Below are positions 22,663-35,315 of a stretch of 64,000 nucleotides of DNA, one piece after another. The notes beneath the pieces were generated by a model. That model was not told where the DNA came from, searched no databases, and saw nothing but the letters and a program-made list of their open reading frames with translations. The DNA is from Acanthaster planci (Eukaryota; Echinodermata; Asteroidea; Valvatida; Acanthasteridae). The position numbers and the translations under genes were made by a program. The DNA lies in NCBI RefSeq assembly GCF_001949145.1, contig NW_019091419.1, positions 1,183,410-1,247,409 on the forward strand, read 5' to 3'. Positions within the stretch are counted from its first letter, which is position 1, and each line of letters begins with the position of its first letter.

Positions 22663-22738
22663 GGTCGAGTTGGCAAACGGTCGAGTTGTCAGTACTTTTT
22701 GCATTTGCTTGTCATACCTTTGGTTGCTGATGGCGAAG

Positions 22739-22857
22739 AACTTCTTCTGCCATGATGATTATCAGCTTTCCACCACCCATCACTTAGCCTGGGGGCGTGG
22801 AACTTCTTCTGCCATGATGATTATCAGCTTTCCACCACCCACCACTTAGCCTGGGGG
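22739..22857. repeat. Recent tandem duplication, period 62 bp
   Basis: The 57-bp segment starting AACTTCTTCTGCCATGATGA at 22739-22795 is repeated at 22801-22857 with a single difference (CCCAT versus CCCAC). The near identity shows a recent event. Confidence 0.9.
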
Positions 22858-23413
22858 AAAACCAAGGATTATCAACCGACCTTTGTCTGTTCCTGAGTCT
22901 TAAACTTCAAGTTTATGAAGTTGACGCACCACCTGGAAGAAGAAGAAATCAATTTGCTTCCGGGTTAACAGCATGCATGCACACTTGATATTCCCGCAAA
23001 TTCGAAAGCAACACTGTACAAGTTGTGTCTGTGGTGTATTCTTCCGCAGAACAAATCTAGTATTTCGATGGAAAGAACTTACTTTTAGCGTTAAAGCATT
23101 ATAAAGAAAAGTTCAAGACATCATTCTGTAATACAATATTCTCATTTATCAGGAAGGTTAAATGAATTTGATTTGTAGCCCTATGTTTATTAGCGGCGGC
23201 AGACTACTACAGTTAGTTCGATAGTGTTTCGGCAGCTTGTGCAGAAAGGTCGTGTGTCACTCGGTCAGAGGTCGCATAATTAACGAGCGTTTTTCACCTT
23301 GGAGATATGTCCCCTTTCGTTCAATTTCTGATCACATATGTCGCATTATTTCGCAGAAAAGTAGCAATTTCAACATACAATTATCGTACTTATATCAAAC
23401 GTATGACCTAAGC

Positions 23414-23600
23414 ATGGATGAGAAGCAATCATCTGCCAGGAAACTGTCTGGAGATAAGCAGAAAAAGTCATCAAAGAAACGAAGGAAGGTGAAGCACAAA
23501 GACCGGGAAGCCGAACGCAAGCGGCCGTCTGGCAAACATCACCTGGGGTTCAAGTCCTCAAGCCCAGACGAGACAAACTCAGACAGTGCGCTGGAATTTG
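23414..23600 (+). CDS. LIAT1: LIAT1-like protein, exon 1 (lysine-rich N-terminus)
   Basis: The first exon encodes MDEKQSSARKLSGDKQKK and continues very basic (SSKKRRKVKHKDREAERKR), ending SALEF plus one base. The start at 23414 is the first in-frame ATG and has a strong context (A at -3, G at +4). The donor is TTTG|GTGAGT at 23601. LIAT1 binds and stimulates the arginyltransferase ATE1. Its vertebrate homologues have a lysine-rich N-terminal region linked to nucleolar targeting, followed by a short conserved domain, and this exon supplies the lysine-rich part. It joins the last exon in phase (G|CC gives alanine), yielding 209 residues without any other exon. A poly-lysine stretch alone is weak evidence; the call rests on the last exon and the gene neighbourhood. 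Confidence 0.65.
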
Positions 23601-23916
23601 GTGAGTCAGTGCTTGAACTTCTAAGGGATTAATAACTGTTGTGGGGATGGAACAATGGAAATTTGATTAGGAAATTGTATCCACTTAAACTATTTATAGC
23701 CTATGTCAAATTGTAGGTAGCCCCAATTCAGAATGCTCTCAGGTATTCGTGGGAAGGTTTTGACCGGCATATTTTAACCATGCAGAAAATTTTTTGCCTA
23801 AATTTACTCTTAAGATGAAATTTAGAAGTGATAATTTGGCTTATCAAGTTTTAAACATCTAGGGCCTAGGCCTACTGTGTTTTTTTATTAAGTCAGTGTG
23901 CTTTTAAAATGTTGTC

Positions 23917-24025
23917 TACCGTGAGCTACATGTACCCCCAGAACTGTAGGGTCGACGTCGGCCCACTCCCACGAATGGGAGCTGGGTGGACGTCTGACCC
24001 CACAGTTCTTGGGTATACCGTGAGC
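23917..24025. mobile_element. 89-bp hairpin element with 10-bp flanking duplication
   Basis: The direct repeat TACCGTGAGC (23917-23926 and 24016-24025) flanks 89 bp that fold into one long hairpin. The left arm includes TACCCCCAGAACTG...CCCACTCCCA and the right arm TGGGAGCTGGG...CAGTTCTTGGGTA, with the loop CGAA near 23971. The arms pair over about 38 positions with a few mismatches. The duplication argues for insertion of a tiny fold-back transposon in the LIAT1 intron. A transcribed hairpin of this size would also resemble a microRNA precursor, so read mapping should precede any RNA call. Confidence 0.75.
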
Positions 24026-26088
24026 ATGATGAGCATTATGATTGCCGAGAAACAAATAATAAATAGTAAAACCATTTTATCAAAGGCCTAAAATTCATAT
24101 TGTATCTACCGGTATGTACATGTAGGTTTGGGACTTGTATTGCGTGTTGGATATTGTCTGAACATGTGTAAAGAAAACAAACTGTCTGATGTGAAGGAAA
24201 CCATTGTCCAGGCCAGACAAAATGTTTTTGAAGTTACCATATTTTTCAAACAATCCTCAGTGCAGATGAGAAGTACTTGGCATGTGTTTGTTTAAGTCTT
24301 TGTTTTCAGATTGCTGACATTTTGATTTCTTTCAGAGGATACTTGTAAATTTTGTTCAGTGTTACCCCATGAACCACCAGAATATCTGGTAACCTGTGCA
24401 CTATTCAAGTCTTTTTACAATTACTGTTTATCTACAACATTTTGTCTGACCTTTGCAGTATTTGCACACAAACGGTCTATTTTCAATCAATTTTTCCCAT
24501 TGGGAGTAATACAAAGTATTCAAACTTTATGTGTGTACCTATACATGTATGTATGTGTTATAGGTCATTCTTTAAATTTTGGGTCCATCAGTGTGACCTT
24601 TCATGTCCCTGTTACGCCTGACCTGTGTACTTTGACATGGAAATATCAGTAAAATACCGGTATATTCAAACTGTTTTTATTTGTTGGGCAGATACTTTGC
24701 AATTTACTTGATCGCTTTTGGAAATTAAAGAACAAAGTCATTTCAAATTTGGCAGGGACACCATAAAAGTTACACCCAGTTAGGTTCATGATGAATAAGA
24801 GGTGTTCTGAATGATGGGAAAAGGGGTAAACACTCTGTGTGTATCACCTAAAGGGACTTGCCCTGGTTCAGAGAGTCCATCAAAAAACATGCTGTCAGCA
24901 GTTTTAGATGGCTTGCACTATCCATCCATTCACATTGGACATGAAACCACCCGGAAATGAAGGGGGACATTGAAGCGGAATTGAGTTTGACAAATGCCGC
25001 ATTGCTGCCTGAGGCACACCATTTGTTGAACGCTCCCCAGCCAATGCAGAGACATGAAGCAGATGGGCAGTTCCTGTGTACATCCAAACTGGAAAGGTAT
25101 GCATACCTGTCCGTACACACCATCCTATGGGTACACTGTATGCTGGGGCAGATTTTGTCGCATGTACAGTGTAACTGTAGGTAATGTACGGTGTAGAATG
25201 CGCCTTGCTTGTTTTCAGATTACATATCAATTGCAATTGTGCAACGTCTTTCCACTTCTAGATAATATTTTCCATACAAAAATTTATGCATGCAACATAT
25301 ACATGTACATGTATATTCTTGTGATGCAGAGGTGATCACGAAAAGAATTGTAGGTTACATTGTACGGTTTGGTCCCCTGGGATGACTTTATAGAAAGTAG
25401 GGACACATGGAATCTCCGAGCAGAATATGTGATTTAGACTGAATAAAAAATTATTAAAAAATGTACATACTATAGTATAATTTGTGAACATTAAGGACAG
25501 CAACTTTTGTACTTCATGTATACACTGCATGTATGAATAACTTTATTATATTCCATTAATTTTTTTCCTTTTATGATTTTAGCCTTCAAAAACATACATG
25601 TACATGTAACTTCCCTCCCCCAAAGAGGGACATCCCCTTATTTGTCACTATGTGTAATGTACATGTATACTGAGGGAGACACTGGAACATGTAATATTTC
25701 TGGAAGGGCAGGACTTGGCTTGTCAAGATCCATTTTTCATGTAGGAATGTTAATCACAAGGCTATTTATATACATAAGTCTTTTCACGCATCGTATATAA
25801 ATACACGGGATACTATACTGTATAATTGTATATATGCCATATTCTTTTTCTAATGATAGAATTCTTGTTGCTTGTACATGAAGATGATCACTTGATTTCA
25901 TTAGCCATACAAGTACTCTTTTTGGGAGGGTTTGTGTGTGGGGGGGGATTCTGCCTTGCTGAACTTTACAGAAATTTAGTTTACATTACACTAGTTTTCC
26001 TTGTAAATTGTGACGTTTCATTTTGAGAGTGTGGAAAAGATAAAAGAGGGGACAGTTTTGTGTATACATCAGCCACAACAACACTTAC

Positions 26089-26245
26089 CTGTAGTCAAGA
26101 CATTTAAGACCAGCACAAGACCCTACAAGACCATCACAAGACCAACACAACACCTCCAGTCTGAATTCAAGTCACTGCAAAAGCAGTCCTTTTTCACTGT
26201 TTACCCTGTGACTTGTGGCTGGTCTTGTGATGGTTTTGACTACAG
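26089..26245. repeat. 157-bp fold-back repeat
   Basis: Outer arms CTGTAGTCAAGAC (26089) and TTTTGACTACAG (ending 26245) and inner arms CCATCACAAGACCA and TGGTCTTGTGATGG are inverted. The left side also has short iterated ACAAGACC blocks. The centre GCAAAAGCAGTCCTTTTTCAC reappears in diverged form near 29730. No target duplication is seen. Confidence 0.6.
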
Positions 26246-28424
26246 CACTGAACTGTTCCCTCTTTTGACTTTCAGTCTGTCATGAAAGGCTCCACCCTGA
26301 AAGAGGATCAGCTCCCACCCATAATCAGAACTTACATGTAATTCTCAGTGGTTTACTGGCAAATTCAAATATTATTCTTTGCCTGAATAGAACTGTGCAT
26401 GTTAAGAAGTTCCCAATGACACACTTAACAGGGGATCACAGTTAGACCGAATCTGTATAAACCTTTATCTGGTCTGAGAAGGATTATTCACAAGGAGAAT
26501 GGTTTAATCTTAAATTCTAATCCCTTAAACCAAATGTCATTGAGCGTACCTAGCCATCCCCCCCCCATCAGGGACATGCGATGGCTATGATGCATTCTGT
26601 GCTTCATGGAAACACGATGTATCATTAAAGTCATATAATATTGATCCCGATGAAAGGACACTTCAGCTCTGGTGGACAAGTGTCAAATGAATACATAGTC
26701 ATTAAATATTTCACACGTTGTCTCATACAAGGTTTCTGTATTGAATGCTGCAGTCTGGCACGAATCTAAGTTGACACACTTTCAATGGTCAGGTCTCCAA
26801 TGGAAACTAGACACAGCAGGCCTGCTTCATAATCAGCTTATAGCTCAAGTTGCGTAACACCCTCCACTTAAATTCAAAGGGCCGCTTGGCCCTTGTGGTC
26901 TTCAATTGCCGACCACCATCAATGATACCGTTAGCCATTGTCCCGGCCACTCATGGCCTGAATGGAGAGGAGGTTGTCTGAAGAAGAGAGCACACAAATT
27001 TGTCAATGCCTGCTGTTCCCCTCAGGGAAAGTTCAGGAAGTTGTACAATTTCAGGAGTTTAAATTTCCCTCGCTTTTGGTGCCGAGATGATGGATTGTTC
27101 TCGATGCAACATTTCCTTTTTGGGAAGAATCTGTAGTCGACTTTGTCTAAGCCTTGGTTTTGGATGCTGTTGACCATTTGAAATCCATGGCAGGAGAGTG
27201 TGGATGATAACTGTATTGGCTGCCAGTCGTGAAAGATTTGTTACATCAATCCTTCATCTCTTTTAATCATTCACTGCTTAGCACTCCACCTCTGCAGGAA
27301 TTCAAAGGAACTGATACAGTGTCAAGTGGTGAATTGGAAAATTCATTCATTGAGTGGATGCCATTGGGTGCAAGAAGCTCCAGCACCGATAGAGGTTTAA
27401 TCACAGTGGAGCTCATACCGAGGGAGACCTACAACACCTGCAGGCCATCCAAAGTTGGCACAGGGGAGAACAAGATGAAGATTTCACTGCATCAGTTGCC
27501 TTGAGAAACAGCACTGGGTTTGGTTTGCATTGTCTGAGAACAGCCAGCAAAGCCGGTTCCAGTTCGGGGAAAAGGGGTTAATGGCTGTGAGTGGAGCAAA
27601 AACAAGTAATGAAACTGCAACTATCCAGATGTAAAGGTTATCCCTTTGGATCAACAAGTGCAGGCCACTACTGCTAGATGTTAACAGTTTGTTGAAACTG
27701 ACAGGGTTGAAAAGGTGACATTTCCCCTAATCAGTTGACACTGTTTTGGAATCAGGAGTCACAGATGCTGTCACCAATACATGGTGGCTGTATGAATTTC
27801 ACCAGCCTGTCTAATTGCAGAATTGACTGTGCATATGGAATGTGGGCCGATTTAGATTGCAGCTAGGCAGTTAGCACCCTGTCATGCCCTTTGTTCAACC
27901 CACCTAAGGAATGACAGATTGAGTTTGCAAAGTAGGGTCTGATTTTTCTGTAAATTGACCATTGTCTCCATGCGTCTCGCACATTGGACCTTCGCGATTC
28001 TGTTTGTCAAGAACCGTGGCAATCCACAGAGGTTTTTTGTCTTAAAGGTCTTGGGGTCAACAGGATAGGGTTTGTGGAACCGTTATGGCCTTCTACAGTA
28101 CTTGGCAGGGGATACTCAGATGAAAAGCAAATGAGACGCTCAAAACTGTGTCAGGGGGAGTGGAGTGCTTCTTAAATATTGACGCTTCATCACATGCACT
28201 GCTGTTTGTACATAAGGATAATTGGAAGGTACATGTACATGAATCGGCAGTGTATTGTACTGCTCCTCAGTAAAGTTAATCACACAGTACTGTTGAAACC
28301 AATTCTGGAAAGACTTGGCAAAGTCAAAGTACATGTACATTTCTCAGTTAGCAACATGGAGAACTCCTTCCTGGGGATTTTGGTGATTGATGACAACGTT
28401 ATTTCAATGCAGTGACAGCCTGAG

Positions 28425-28592
28425 TGGTTGTCTTCATGACAAGCGTCACCTCACACACTCCCAGGCTCCGGAGGGCCAGCAGCAAGCCAACGGCAGCGGG
28501 CCCACGGAGGCCGTTCCACCTGCCCAAACTCGATCAGCCTACCCCCAAGGGGGTGCCCGAGAGGGCTCGCTCCGACCCGCCTCCCAGATCGT
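28425..28592 (+). CDS. LIAT1: Possible LIAT1 cassette exon (phase 1-1)
   Basis: A GC-rich block with GC-rich third codon positions sits in the AT-rich intron. Read from 28425 it is open for 168 bases (56 codons), rich in Arg, Pro and Ser (TPRLRRASSKPTAAGPRRP, then KLDQPTPKGVPERARSD). It ends before GTAGGTAT at 28593. Its phase is 1 at both ends, so it could be included or skipped between exon 1 and the last exon without changing frame; inclusion gives 265 residues. The acceptor is the weak part: the better site TTTCAATGCAG|T at 28412 leads into a stop in this frame, so a nearby GAG at 28422-28424 must be used. Another open frame exists here (from 28413, phase 2), so the frame is not certain. 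Confidence 0.4.
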
Positions 28593-29654
28593 GTAGGTAT
28601 TTTTTTGTTTTCAGCAGCTAAGCTCGCATGCTTGTTTGGACCAAGCCAGGTCCATGCAAGGTTTTATATCCCTGCAACAGTTTTAGAGGTATTTGGGGGG
28701 GGGGTTACACTGTAGGGATATCTGTGGCATAAGGAAGAGGATAAGCAGTTAACCACCACGAAAGAATAGAAGTACCATTGACAAAAATCCAGATTAAAAG
28801 ATGCCAACAGTGCTGGGAGAATGAGTAACTTCACGTAGTTTCCTTGACTGCATGAAATCAAAGGAATGCCCAAAGTACATAGTACAGTGCAGTAGGTACC
28901 TGTAATGCAAACATGTAAATGCGTGGGAGTGTGTATACTGTACACTAAAAACTTTGCATGGAGGACGTGTGTTGCTTTGTTCTGATAAAATGAGAACTGT
29001 CCCCCACCCTGGGAGAGTTGTTATATGTACCAGTGTTAGTAGGGCTGACATATGGAAATTCCCATTTCGTTTCTTGTCAAGGACGGTAGTTATACGTAAT
29101 CCACACCCCGTAGTGGTGTCAAAGGGGATGCATTCTGAACCCCATCACTAAGTAGGCAGTCAATTTGAGAGAAGACAAATTGTAGAAATTGTATAGTTTT
29201 CTGTCATCTGAATGATTTCAGATGATGCTAGTGTGGGCCAGTTGGAAACATCTCTCCCCACTCGACCCCAGAGATGTGCCAGAAAGGAGCTCAGTATGAT
29301 CATATTACAAGAGTGTGCAGGTGTTTTTGACTTCAGGGGTGACTTTGTTGTTTCCCATTGAAGAGCCTCAAAAATTCTAACTTACAAGAGGTGTGGGATT
29401 GTGGTGACCCCTTCCACCCCATTGTTCGTGTAAGAATGCAGTGGTACATATGCAGCCCTGCGTCCAGAATAGGAAAGCCTTGTGAAAAAACTCTGTGAAC
29501 TGACTGGTGCTGTTTTCTGTGTCAATAAAGGATCAGTCTCAGGGAAGGAATTAGAGAATACATGTGTTACTTTAAGTATATGTATAAGTTTTAATAAAAC
29601 ATGCGTTACTGTTCACAGTTAACTTCGGTCTTGTGCAGTAGTTGAGTCTATTAC

Positions 29655-30403
<749 letters not shown>

Positions 30404-33400
30404 AAGACAGCCGTAGATTGGAAGTTCAGGGAAGAACTTAGTTGGTTTTGTGCTGTTTTGAAGCTGATTAGAGGAACCAGGCATGTACATGTATGTCTGC
30501 TGCAGCCCACACCACTTCAGCTAGCATCTGCTGTGTATAACCAGCAGAGGGTGCCTTTTTCCTGAAGCAGCCATTATTCACCTGTTTACAAGGGAAATTT
30601 GCATGCTGTCAAGGCATCATTGGATTTATGTACATGTACTGGTACGGGTATGCAGTGAATGAGAGAGAGATTACCCTTGTTGCAGTCTGGAATTTCCCAG
30701 GTACGGGTAAATGAGCAATAGCATTAGATGTGTGCTCAAAGTACATGTATACCTCAATGCATGTGTTCTGAGCTAAAGTCAGCAACCTGGGTAAAGTTTA
30801 TCATTAGGAGTTTGGGGTTTTGTACAACAGGGGGTTTGAGGCAGGTTTGTATTTCTCGATCAGAAAAGGACCCTGGTAAAGATTTCTGTTTTGGTCAGCA
30901 TTTGAAACCAGTCGTCCAACTTTGAATCGAATTAAAAATTGGGGTGTCACAATTAGGCTTTATGCTTACATGTATGCATACATATGGGGACCAAAACGGC
31001 CTGCTGGGTACTGAAACAATGGACAGACACCCCTCTAACTGGAAGGTATCCCCCCCCATTTACCGATTGTAGGGTTTCCAGGGTACTTAAATACACACTA
31101 ACTGCTTTTCCGGATGCTCCAATTTCATTGCGCATTTATTCATCTTTTTGAGTGCACTTGCCAGCCTAGCCCAGGAGTTGATAGGTGGCCATCATTCAAT
31201 CCAAATTAGATATAAACAAGTCAATGCAGGGTGTCTTAGCAGCATATTTGCTCTGTTGATTGGAATGTTCAAGGAGTTAAAAAAAAAATTGATCAAGAAT
31301 ATGAGTGCCAGGGTTCAAGAGATGCAGTGATTGATGGGTACCCTATCACTCCGATTTGACCCTTCAGTCACCATCTCATTTTTAGGGGGGTAACAAACAC
31401 TTCAAGTGCCAGGGATGGGTCCCTGTCGGTAAACACATGAGCTGGGTGGGAATGCCACGAGTGACATGAAACACATTTTGTCTGAAGTGTGGAACCTCTT
31501 ACTGTGTGTGCTCTTATAATTTTTACCGTGTTGTCTATGTCCTACTCAAAGTCGAACATTCTTTTCAATCTGCATTTTGTTTGTCCCCTCGTGAACTATC
31601 CACATTCTTTCCACTGGGCTAGTGTTGAATCCTGACATTAAAATCTTGCTCATGCATGTCCATGTATGTCAGTAGATCAAGGGCATCTCCCCCTAAAAAG
31701 GAAGAAGAAAAAATGCTTCTTTGCAAAACTCAGGTGTTATGTTCATTAGATTGAAAATTGGCATATCAAATATGCTTTTTATCTCAGAAGACATTAACTG
31801 AACATTTGTAGTCCTTTTGACAAAAGATTCCTGCGCTGAAGTGTTTGAATTTCTAGTTGACAAGTTTCCCTGTGTGATAGAAGTTTTCTTTTTTTTTTCT
31901 TTTTTTTTGGCTGAAATACTTTTGTAATATTGAGAGAAAAGGGCTTGTATGAAATAAAACAAGAAGTGATTTTGTAAGCAGCTGAATTGCTGACATTGGG
32001 TTAGCTTTGGCAGCTTCAATACTGGTACATTTATGATGTTTGAAAACAAACAGGTCAAAACAAAGATGTCACAGTCTGAAGGTAATTTAACTACACACCT
32101 GCACATTTGCCAAAAAGAACAAAATGTTTCAGTACTTCTGTGAAAGTGCTTTCATTTTCAAAAGTGCTTTTTCATATTTAAAGTGCAAGGTTTTTTAAAT
32201 AGCTTAAGTATCTTAGTTTCTGCATGAAACCATAAAGAGATAGCCATTGTTCATGCACAGCTGGCTGCAGGCTGTGCATTTTTTTTAAATGTGTGTAATG
32301 TGAGATGTGCATTTTGAAGTGTCTTTCATGATTCCATTTCAGCAGACAGGCATTGTTAAAAGTCCCATACAAGGCCATGTCCAAGTCATTCGGCTATGGC
32401 CTGAAATTATGCATGAGTCTACACTAGTGGCTACAGCCAGTTCCCATTTCAAACCGCAGCTAAGTGGATGGAACGTCCCCTAATTGCATGTATCTCATAA
32501 TTATAATTATCATCCGAACAATGCCCTCTCATGAGTTGCTGTGGCTGCACTAAATACCGTACATGTAATCTAGCTTTCTAAATGGCGACAAGGCAGAAAT
32601 TTTTGAGGTTGTTCACTTTTTTTCTGATTTGCAGTACAGATAGTTCAGTTAGGTGCTTGTGAACTTTTACAGTGTGTGTATACATGTCGGTCACTTTGTT
32701 GTTTGCCCCCGTTTTTCTTTGCAGAGTTCTTTTTTATCAATCGTTCAAAATGAAGACTTCTTAATTTCCAGCATTATTGTTTTGTCAGATGGTGTATACC
32801 AAAAATGTCTATTTATTGAAATTAGACTTCAAAGGAGGTCTCTAAACTTCTAATGCATATGCATTTCAAGAAATTTAGAGTAATTATTGAATTTCAAATT
32901 TGAAAGCATTTCCTGGAATCAGGGTAAATGTGAAATATTTCGAAATCCATACAGAAGTGTTTGTTAAAGAAATAAATGCATTCAGAAAAATTCTCCGAGT
33001 TTCAATTGAATTTTCTTTCATCATGTAAACAAAAATACAAGGCAGGCTGATAATGTTGGATTTTTTACTAATAATTTAATTGTCACCTGGCACAATACAC
33101 AATACAAAACAGCATACATATAAAAGTACAAACCACAATAATGACAACATCTATTCGATCGACTTTTATCATGCATTGATTTATGCATTTCTTGTAAAAG
33201 GGGAACTGTCTTGTGTGAAGACAGTATCTGATGAGTGATTGGCCAATGTTACAATGATGATGCCATATGAGAAAAAAAACTGAAGGGAGAACATTTCACT
33301 GGTAATTGCTGACCAGTGTGAAGTGGTCACCTTCCTTTGAAATCTCCAAACCTTGCCACTGAGGCCATTTTTCTAAACCGCATCTTCTTTCCTAGCCCTG

Positions 33401-35030
33401 GCTTCATCAGGGGTACCATGATGCAGAAGCCACGAGGCAGAAGCCACAGCCAGAACTGATGCTTAGGTTTGAAGCCTGAATCAAGTAAAATGCTCTTCAA
33501 GGAGCCATGGAATATACACATGTAACATCTTGGTAACCACACATAACATGGACGAAGGAATGCCCCATATATACGCAGTACATGTAAACTAGTGCACACC
33601 AAGTGTGAATAAACTCTTTATGTAGCATTTAAGGTAAGGCTTTTTAAGACAACCTTTGATACCGGAACTGTTACTGACGTGAACATGGAACCATGTTCAT
33701 GTACGTTAAAACAAAATATCTCACAAGCCGGTTATATCTGGAATGGCCAATTTTCGACGCTAAAAACCGCTGCAAATATATCAGGAATGTTATGATTTAG
33801 GTAGGATTTCTTACAGGAAATAAAACGAAAATGGCATCACTGTGGTTGCCAGGATGGGTAAAAACATGAAAGAGTAATGACAGCTAAACACTTGTCTTTG
33901 TTTTTCAAAGCAAGGTCACCCTCTGTATTTAGTAATAATCTTAACCAATCAGTAATCTCTACCTTCAAGAAAAATCATAAAATAGTCTGATAACATATAA
34001 TTATTTGAATAAATAAAATTACATACATGTATTTTTTCCACGGTGTACCCCCAATTTTCTCAGAAGGTCACTCTGATAAATGCTGATAAAACATTGACAA
34101 CAGACTAGCCACATCTTTGTATTGATTTGTGATACAGGCTGAAGTTAGGAATTGAAGGAATGCGAAACATTGCGGAAGTTCATGTCATGTCAAGCTGTTA
34201 TATAGCACCCATAAATAACAAACAGGGTCTTTTTATACCTTGCATTTACATTTGCGTGAACATTTTCATTCCCATTGCTGCGGAATTCTGAGAAATTGTA
34301 AGAAATCTGCGCCTGCAAATCCGTAAATAAAAGACTATTCGACCTGCTTGTGCTTGGTTCCCATCGTCAAATGTCGACGGATTGGCATGTACGTACGTGC
34401 ATTGAGAATTGAGACAACTGTCAATAGCTCGAAACAGAAATGGCCTACGTACGTAGCGGGGATTTATTAATTTTAGTCTCCTGACCTAAAATAAAAACTC
34501 TTTTTAAAGTTGATGTGCATGCCGTAGTGTACATTTACTTCCGTATTTGCTTTCCAAATTGAGGGAAAGAAAAGAAAAGGGTGTATTTGACGAAACAAAT
34601 ACGTCAACAGCGCTGAAATCACAATACGTGAAATTCGGGTTTTTTTTCGGGAAGCATGTATTTCAATGAAGGGTGTGGGTATGTCATAACTGCAGCAATA
34701 TCATCTCCTTGGCCCACTAGGCAGGATCCATGAAGCCTCGTCGCATTTGAACACTGACCAATCTCTGCCGTTTAATAGAGTGTTTAATGGAGAGTACCAT
34801 AGATACACCGATCTCCATCTCTGTGAAGAATACATGTGTAGTACGGTTTCGAATGACATTACTTCCTCTCTGGCAGACTGCCACGTGCGTCGGCATTTTG
34901 GACGTCATATTTACGTGGCACGCCGTATTTTGATCAACACGTAAGGGTGTATAGCGCGTACTGCGCGCACGTACACGCACCTAATGGCGTTGAATCAAAG
35001 AGATCACGCATAAGAAGAACTTACTATCGG
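30404..35030. other. LIAT1 3' UTR and intergenic DNA
   Basis: The LIAT1 3' UTR starts here; its end is not clear. ATTAAA variants occur near 30931 and 31636, the first AATAAA at 31953, and others near 32968 and 33608. TACATGTACATG palindromes occur at 30482 and 30629. No further gene is supported in this AT-rich stretch. Confidence 0.4.
31953..31958 (+). terminator. Candidate polyadenylation signal for LIAT1
   Basis: First canonical AATAAA after the LIAT1 stop codon, about 1.55 kb downstream. A T-rich stretch lies before it (31880-31915) rather than after it, so use of this site is uncertain. Confidence 0.2.
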
Positions 35031-35315
35031 TGTGTTCGATTAGCTTCCCTGAATACACCAGCGTCATACGCAAGGGAAGCCTCGAAATGAGGCTAATGGA
35101 ACGCTGCAGTGTATTCGCTAAGGCATTCTGGGAAAAAGGTCAAGTCCTCGCCAGTTCCAACATATCCATGCTCTAACAGTCCATCCGTGACGTCATTACA
35201 CTCGGACAGCCCCCACAGACCTGCTCGCCAGCCGGGGTAGTGGTGGCTGACACCAGAGCAGGCACGAAGATCACGTGATGGCTAAACGAACGCTTTCGTA
35301 AGCTAATCGAACGCA
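35031..35315. mobile_element. 285-bp inverted-repeat element
   Basis: TGTGTTCGATTAGCTT at 35031-35046 and, on the minus strand, TGCGTTCGATTAGCTT from 35315 form a 16-bp terminal inverted repeat with one mismatch. The interior has no coding capacity. No clear target duplication is seen. Confidence 0.55.

Noticed and set aside
24337-24390. Possible LIAT1 exon encoding EDTCKFCSVLPHEPPEYL after a good acceptor
   Set aside because: It leaves in phase 0, which does not fit the phase-1 entry of the last exon or of the candidate cassette exon.
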